A stretch of DNA of 64,000 nucleotides from Pseudoalteromonas sp. P1-25 (GTDB taxonomy: Bacteria > Pseudomonadota > Gammaproteobacteria > Enterobacterales > Alteromonadaceae): the NCBI RefSeq assembly GCF_001401805.1, contig NZ_LKDW01000001.1, positions 62,001-126,000 on the forward strand, written 5' to 3'. Position numbers and translations under genes: made by a program. Positions 59,542-64,000 of this stretch are shown here, one piece after another (position 1 is the first letter of the stretch; each line of letters opens with the position of its first letter). Below the pieces are notes generated by a model that saw nothing but the letters and a program-made list of their open reading frames with translations, had not been told where the DNA came from and did not search any database.

Positions 59542-60773
59542 TATCGTTAGCGTGGAGCAGCTTAGCCTGTAGGCGCAAATCGGTCATACTTACGTTTTTA
59601 TCATTACTTATAAGTATAAGCGTGCTGTTAAGTGTTGAGCATATTCGCCAGCAAGCCAAAGAAAGCTTTAACAGAACCATCTCTGATGTAGATATGATTG
59701 TGGGCGCACCTAGCGGGCAGTTAAACCTTTTACTTTATTCGGTATTTAGAATGGGCAGCCCCACCAGTAATATTAATTATAAAAGCTATGAAACCCTAAA
59801 AGGCAGCTCATTAGTTAAATGGGCAATTCCCATTTCGCTTGGCGACTCGCACCGTGGTTTTAGAGTAATGGGCACTAATAATAGCTACTTTGAACACTTT
59901 AAATACGGCACTAAGCAACCACTTACTTTTAGTAGCGGCCAGCCATTTAACACATTATTTGAAGCGGTAATAGGGGCCGATGTAGCCAAAAAACTCAAGT
60001 ATAAAATTGGCCAAAGCGTAGTGATTGCCCATGGTATTGGTAACACAAGCTTTACCCATCACGACAACACCCCCTTTATAATTAAGGGCATACTTAGCCC
60101 CACAGGCACACCCGTTGATAAAACCATACATGTAAGCTTAAACGCCATTGAGGCCATACATTTATCACCGGCAAAACAAGCTAAATTACTTAATAATGTA
60201 GACTCAGTAAACACCACACCCGAGAGCATTACCGCAGTAATGCTGGGTTTAAAATCTAAGTTTTCTACCTTTAAATTACAGCGCGATATAAACAACTATA
60301 AAGCCGATAGGTTAATGGCCGTGTTACCCGGTGTTGCCATGGCCGAGCTTTGGCAAATGATGGCAACCGTTGAAAACCTATTACGCGTTATTGGTATTTT
60401 GGTGCTGGTATCGTCGTTATTTGGTTTATCAACCATGTTACTTGCCTCTATGGCACAACGTAAAAACGAAATTGCCGTGCTACGTGTATTGGGCGCAGGG
60501 CCAAGCGTTATTTTTAGCTTAGTACTGGTAGAGGCGCTAATTTTAGTAATGCTGGTAAGCGCAGCCGCAACGGCTTTACTAAGTTTAACTTTATGGCTTT
60601 TAGGCGATTGGCTAGGCACCAGGTACGGCTTATTTTTAAATGCAAATATGCTTAATGTAGAGACTTTGAAAGTAATAACGGTTATTACTGTTGCGGCTAT
60701 TATTACCTCAGCTATACCCGCGTATGAGGCCTATAAAAATGCCCTGCATAGCTCACTTAGTGCTAAAAGTTAG
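59535..60773 (+). CDS. ABC transporter permease, FtsX/MacB-type
   Basis: A 412-residue permease with one N-terminal helix (ILTFLSLLISISVLLSVEHI at about 17-36), a large periplasmic domain of about 220 residues and three C-terminal helices (IGILVLVSSLFGLSTMLLASM onward) as in FtsX/LolCE proteins. MAQRKNEIAVLRVLGAGPSVIFSLVL is the conserved loop that couples to the ATPase. It partners the preceding ATPase gene. The bidirectional terminator at 60807-60837 follows. Confidence 0.88.
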   Translation: MLVSLAWSSLACRRKSVILTFLSLLISISVLLSVEHIRQQAKESFNRTISDVDMIVGAPSGQLNLLLYSVFRMGSPTSNINYKSYETLKGSSLVKWAIPISLGDSHRGFRVMGTNNSYFEHFKYGTKQPLTFSSGQPFNTLFEAVIGADVAKKLKYKIGQSVVIAHGIGNTSFTHHDNTPFIIKGILSPTGTPVDKTIHVSLNAIEAIHLSPAKQAKLLNNVDSVNTTPESITAVMLGLKSKFSTFKLQRDINNYKADRLMAVLPGVAMAELWQMMATVENLLRVIGILVLVSSLFGLSTMLLASMAQRKNEIAVLRVLGAGPSVIFSLVLVEALILVMLVSAAATALLSLTLWLLGDWLGTRYGLFLNANMLNVETLKVITVITVAAIITSAIPAYEAYKNALHSSLSAKS

Positions 60774-60806
60774 CCCCCTTTAAAAGTGGCACCACGTACT
60801 AAACAA

Positions 60807-60837
60807 AAAGGCCGCAGTAATAAATACTGCGGTCTTT
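60807..60837. terminator. Bidirectional terminator between permease and VOC genes
   Basis: AAAGGCCGCAGTA (60807-60819) and TACTGCGGTCTTT (60825-60837) pair over 13 bp with one G-U. AAACAA precedes and GTTTTTA follows, so it can serve both convergent genes. Confidence 0.8.
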
Positions 60838-60870
60838 GTTTTTAGCTAAACTTTTTTAAACTAGTTAAGT

Positions 60871-61371
60871 TTAGTAAGCGCCTGCGCTGTAAATAAGCTC
60901 GTAGCTGTGGCTGTAAATCTCAAGGATGTTACCAAACGGGTCTTCCATGTAGATCATGCGGTATGGCTTTTCGCCAGGGTAGTAGTAACGTGGCTCTGGC
61001 ATACGCTTTTTACCACCTGCAGCAACAATACGATCCGCTAAGCCTTCTACATCTGGGTCTTGTACACAGAAATGAAAGATACCGGTTTTCCAGTATTCAA
61101 AGTTGTCTTTAGGGTTTTCTTGGTCTTTAAATTCAAAAATTTCTACACCAATACGGTCGCCTGTTGAAAGGTGCGCTATTTTAAATTTTTCCCAATTTGG
61201 ACCAAATACATCGGTACACATTTCGCCAATTGGGCTGTTATCTTCGGTGATCACGGTAGGCTCCATTATGGTGTACCAGCCCATCACCTTAGTGTAAAAC
61301 TCTACGGCTTTTTCAACATCCGGTACTGAAATACCAATGTGCGAAAAACTACGTGGATATGTATGACTCAT
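60871..61371 (-). CDS. VOC-family (lactoylglutathione-lyase-like) protein
   Basis: A 166-residue VOC protein. SFSHIGISVPDVEKAVEFYTKVMGWY opens the fold with a metal His, GIFHFCVQDPDVEGLADRIVAAGG begins the second half with another His, and YMEDPFGNILEIYSH ends with the Glu ligand. It is longer than the VOC protein at 15126 and probably binds a metal. Substrate unknown. The gene is divergent from the LysR gene, which may regulate it. Confidence 0.85.
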   Translation of the reverse strand: MSHTYPRSFSHIGISVPDVEKAVEFYTKVMGWYTIMEPTVITEDNSPIGEMCTDVFGPNWEKFKIAHLSTGDRIGVEIFEFKDQENPKDNFEYWKTGIFHFCVQDPDVEGLADRIVAAGGKKRMPEPRYYYPGEKPYRMIYMEDPFGNILEIYSHSYELIYSAGAY

Positions 61372-61472
61372 AATATGTCCTCTTTAACTGTGATTAGTTG
61401 ATGGAGTTAGTTTACGAATCAGCCTTTATTAAGTAAAATTATCATTAATCATCATTTTGAGTACGTTTTGTA

Positions 61473-62339
61473 ATGATAAACCCGACATGGTTAAACACGT
61501 TTTGTACGTTGGTTGAGGTAAACCACTTTACCCAAACCGCCGAGCGCTTATTTATGACCCAATCTGGCGTGAGCCAGCATATTAAAAAGCTAGAGCAGCA
61601 AGTAAACTGCGCGCTATTAGAGCGTCACGGCAAACAATTTACCCTTACTGTACATGGGCAAAATTTGTATCAGCAAGGCAGCTTGTTATTAAAAGAATGG
61701 CAATTTTTAGAGCAGCAATTAAAAGATGACTCGCCTTACAGCGGCCTAGTAAAAATACAATCGCCAGGTAGTTGTGGGCTACAATTTTATAGCCAGTTAT
61801 TGGCGCTGCAGGCAAAGCATACCGAGCTTAATATTGATTATCGCTTTGCACCTAATACAAGTGTAGAGCAAGCTGTGGCAAACCACAGTGCCGACATAGG
61901 CTTTTTAACCCAAGCCCCCACGCTTAGCGAAGTTACCAGCCACAAAATTGGTAAAGAAGCGCTATTACTTGTCACTCCCGCACATATTAAAAACCCTACG
62001 TGGGAGGTTTTATGTGAGCTTGGTTTTATTGGCCACCCCGATGCAAAACACCACGCGCAGCTGTTACTTAGCGAAAACTACAGTGAGTTTGAACATGTTG
62101 ATCAATTTAAGCGTTCGGGGTTTTCTAACCAAATAAGTTTGATACTAGAGCCAGTAAGTTTAGGGCTGGGGTTTACGGTTTTACCTGCGCACGCCGTTAG
62201 CGCATTTAATAAACCTGCGCTTATTAAAACGCATCACTTAGCTAATCCGATAAGCGAAAATATTTATGTGTGTCACCATCGTAATAGGCCAATGGCAAAG
62301 CGCATGAATACCGTAATTGAAGCAATAAAAGCAGGTTAG
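61473..62339 (+). CDS. LysR-family transcriptional regulator
   Basis: A 288-residue regulator. MINPTWLNTFCTLVEVNHFTQTAERLFMTQSGVSQHIKKLEQQVNCALLER is the helix-turn-helix (about 1-51). The effector domain contains PGSCGLQFYSQLLALQAK and an ending with VSLGLGFTVLPAHAV. It is divergent across 101 bp from the VOC gene, its likely target, and convergent with the acyltransferase-like gene. Inducer unknown. Confidence 0.9.
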   Translation: MINPTWLNTFCTLVEVNHFTQTAERLFMTQSGVSQHIKKLEQQVNCALLERHGKQFTLTVHGQNLYQQGSLLLKEWQFLEQQLKDDSPYSGLVKIQSPGSCGLQFYSQLLALQAKHTELNIDYRFAPNTSVEQAVANHSADIGFLTQAPTLSEVTSHKIGKEALLLVTPAHIKNPTWEVLCELGFIGHPDAKHHAQLLLSENYSEFEHVDQFKRSGFSNQISLILEPVSLGLGFTVLPAHAVSAFNKPALIKTHHLANPISENIYVCHHRNRPMAKRMNTVIEAIKAG

Positions 62340-62359
62340 GGCGCGTGTGTAACTGCGCC

Positions 62360-62376
62360 CGTAAAGCCCCTTTACA
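62360..62376. repeat. 17-bp palindromic repeat, copy 6
   Basis: CGTAAAGCCCCTTTACA, with the core GCCCC and following GTTTA. It lies in the 39-bp gap between convergent LysR and acyltransferase-like genes, where it could also act as a weak hairpin terminator. Confidence 0.55.
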
Positions 62377-62378
62377 GT

Positions 62379-63458
62379 TTATGCTGCACGTTTAGGTTTT
62401 TGCTTAAAACCAAGTAGAGTTAACTTAATTTGCAAATACATTTTGTGTACTGCAAAAGTGAGTAAACTCATAAGCGCCATTAGGCACAACGTTGGCACAA
62501 GCGACTGTGTATGATAACCAAACACGCCCATAAACCAGCAAATAAGCACCCACTGAATAACATACAAAGCGGTAACATGTTTGCTCGCATATAAAAGAGC
62601 GCGGGTGATAGGGCCATTAAATTTATTAGCAAATACATACTCTATAAGAGCTAAAGCACATAAATTTAAGCCAATTAAATAAATAATACCGCCGCCATTT
62701 AAGTGAAAAAAGTTACCAAACTGACCATTAAAATCAATAAATAACCATGCTGAACCAATCACTAATAATGCAGCCCCTAACTTTGCGCACACGCTAAATA
62801 AGTACGCAGCATTATGCTGGCTATTTATATATAAACGACCAAGCACGTAACCGGTTAATATAGCGCTTATCCACGGAAACACCGGAAAATAAACTTGGTA
62901 GTTATTAGCAAAAAACAAATCGCTAATATAAGGCGAAAGTGTAAACTGCTGCCCCCTTACAAACTGGCTTACAAGTGCAATAGCAATGGCTAAAAAAGCA
63001 ATCCATGCGGTTTTCCAGCGGGCAATATTAAGTGCCCCAAACAGCACTAAGCTAACCCCAGCAAGTTGTAAAATATCACCCGTTAGCACCATAAATTGTA
63101 ATTGCCCAGCACTCAATGGGCTTTGCCAACCATAGGCATTTATAAATGCCTCGGGCATGGTGTTAAATACCTCAATAGGTAGCCAAAACTTTGCTGCATT
63201 CATTAAATACGCAAGTAGTAAAAGTTGTACGCCGCGCTTAATTAATAACAAGGGTGTTTGCCTACGCGAAAGTGCCATAGATAGCCCCATTGCCACCAAA
63301 AACGAGGCGGTACCTTTGCCAAGTATATGAATAACAGCGCCAAATAGGCTTTCACTTTGAAGCGCTGTGCTTGAGTACATCCATAACGTGTGGACTAAAA
63401 TCATAATAAAAACGCTCGCACCTCGGGCAAGGTCAATCGTTTTAAGACGTGTGTTCAT
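62379..63458 (-). CDS. Multi-spanning membrane protein, DUF1624/HGSNAT-like
   Basis: A 359-residue membrane protein with about ten helices. RLKTIDLARGASVFIMILVHTLWMYSS is the opening of DUF1624 / heparan-alpha-glucosaminide N-acetyltransferase-like proteins, with the conserved Asp-x-x-Arg and His. SFLVAMGLSMALSRRQTP and the C-terminal ALYVIQWVLICWFMGVFGYH follow the pattern. It may transfer acyl groups across the membrane. Its start overlaps the ferric-reductase gene by 17 bp, so the two are coupled and a link to siderophore use is possible. Confidence 0.78.
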   Translation of the reverse strand: MNTRLKTIDLARGASVFIMILVHTLWMYSSTALQSESLFGAVIHILGKGTASFLVAMGLSMALSRRQTPLLLIKRGVQLLLLAYLMNAAKFWLPIEVFNTMPEAFINAYGWQSPLSAGQLQFMVLTGDILQLAGVSLVLFGALNIARWKTAWIAFLAIAIALVSQFVRGQQFTLSPYISDLFFANNYQVYFPVFPWISAILTGYVLGRLYINSQHNAAYLFSVCAKLGAALLVIGSAWLFIDFNGQFGNFFHLNGGGIIYLIGLNLCALALIEYVFANKFNGPITRALLYASKHVTALYVIQWVLICWFMGVFGYHTQSLVPTLCLMALMSLLTFAVHKMYLQIKLTLLGFKQKPKRAA

Positions 63459-64000
63459 TGCTTTTAATATCCTTTTTAGGGCAGGTTTGGCATTTGTTAT
63501 AACCTGCTAAATAATAACGACAGCACGTTAAGCGCTTGGGCGTTAATTTAAATGGGGTGTGTAAATTAAAGTGATTACTGAGCAAGGCATGTAATTGTTT
63601 ATGGCAATGTGTAATTTGCTCAGCGCTTGCTAAATTTAAGCTATGAGCGCGCGCAAATGCACTGTTTAGGGTGTCGAGTAATAAGCGCCCTTGCTCTTTA
63701 TTACTCAGCGCATAATCGGTATTTATCCACTTACCTACACAGTTAATAAACTCAATAAGAACATTATTTTGATCAGTTTTGCTTAATATAGGCGCGCCTG
63801 TGAGGTTAAAACCCCGGCTGTAAGCACCGCTAATATTTAACTGTAAGTGCATGGGGTTATGCGCGTTGTGTTTACACGTATACCAATAACAATAGGCATA
63901 CATAGTTTGCCAACAAAGCTGCAAATATAAATGCCGGCTAATAAATTGCGTAGGCGCATGTGGGTAATGCGCCTTGCAAAAAACCGCTAATTTGCGCACT
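63442..64000 (-). CDS. Siderophore ferric-iron reductase, N-terminus beyond window
   Basis: The open frame runs off the right edge; the GTG near it is not taken as start. The visible 186 residues include SGAYSRGFNLTGAPILSK and end with LTCCRYYLAGYNKCQTCPKK, a CC-x8-C-x2-C cluster that holds the [2Fe-2S] centre of FhuF-like reductases. These cytoplasmic proteins release iron from ferric siderophores. It is followed by the membrane protein gene with 17 bp overlap. The companion iron genes at 12.6-14.9 and 27.5-34 kb fit this role. Confidence 0.85.
   Translation of the reverse strand, partial: VRKLAVFCKAHYPHAPTQFISRHLYLQLCWQTMYAYCYWYTCKHNAHNPMHLQLNISGAYSRGFNLTGAPILSKTDQNNVLIEFINCVGKWINTDYALSNKEQGRLLLDTLNSAFARAHSLNLASAEQITHCHKQLHALLSNHFNLHTPFKLTPKRLTCCRYYLAGYNKCQTCPKKDIKSNEHTS

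Overview
The window reads as chromosome of a marine gammaproteobacterium, most likely Pseudoalteromonas or a close Alteromonadales relative. This is inferred from AT-rich coding sequence, the style of the proteins, the SbcDC, ArfB and TrxAB housekeeping set, and many TonB, LysR and metal-uptake genes. No rRNA, tRNA, CRISPR array, prophage or replication origin was recognised. Assignments rest on motifs and remembered families; no search was run.

Layout. 1-8.7 kb: an M1 aminopeptidase cut by the left edge, two paralogous 78-aa membrane-anchored proteins, sbcDC, a methyltransferase and a glycine-zipper lipoprotein. 8.8-12.4 kb: a visibly AT-richer KAP-type P-loop NTPase, three small conserved genes (ACT-like, unknown, YaiI) and a lipocalin. 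12.4-15 kb: a candidate small RNA, then the DUF3649-PepSY-DUF3325 iron-associated membrane operon behind a Fur-like box. 15-25 kb: VOC protein, uracil-DNA-glycosylase-like protein, arfB, a MarR-HlyD-DUF2955 efflux operon, a split membrane/spermidine-synthase pair, a TonB receptor with a Zur-like box over its -10, and a LysR gene. 26-27.4 kb: a REP-associated tyrosine transposase with GGGTGTC-type repeats. 27.5-36 kb: iron and redox metals, comprising a heme-type TonB receptor, hmuTUV, a HugZ-type heme protein, ChaN, and a nickel superoxide dismutase operon with unusual companion genes; Fur-like boxes sit in both divergent promoter regions.

36-47.4 kb: LysR- and HxlR-linked redox and detoxification genes (MFS, two carboxymuconolactone decarboxylase-like proteins, SDR, cupins, FAD oxidoreductase, MdaB, peroxiredoxin-like), with gene debris and hairpin repeats between blocks, and a DUF2938 plus small DsbB-like pair. 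47.5-51.2 kb: TetR, trxAB, a GNAT gene, and a second GNAT gene split by a 160-bp MITE whose exact removal restores the frame. 51.3-57.7 kb: a zinc-starvation operon behind a near-perfect Zur box (zrgA-like, dihydroorotase paralogue, folE2, gamma-carbonic-anhydrase-like, COG0523 GTPase, an EEP-HAD fusion lipoprotein, a 55-aa SEC-C protein), followed by DUF3299 and LolD/FtsX-type ABC genes that probably belong to the same zinc theme. 60.8-64 kb: VOC/LysR pair, a membrane acyltransferase-like protein, and a siderophore ferric reductase cut by the right edge.

The common thread is metal economy: iron through Fur, zinc through Zur, and nickel replacing iron in superoxide dismutase. The most unusual items are the MITE-split GNAT gene, the transposase with its repeat feet, a recurring 17-bp TGTAAA-N5-TTTACA palindrome, the zinc operon with its fusion lipoprotein, the NiSOD operon with uncharacterised helical partners, and a possible pair of small RNAs sharing a C-rich motif.
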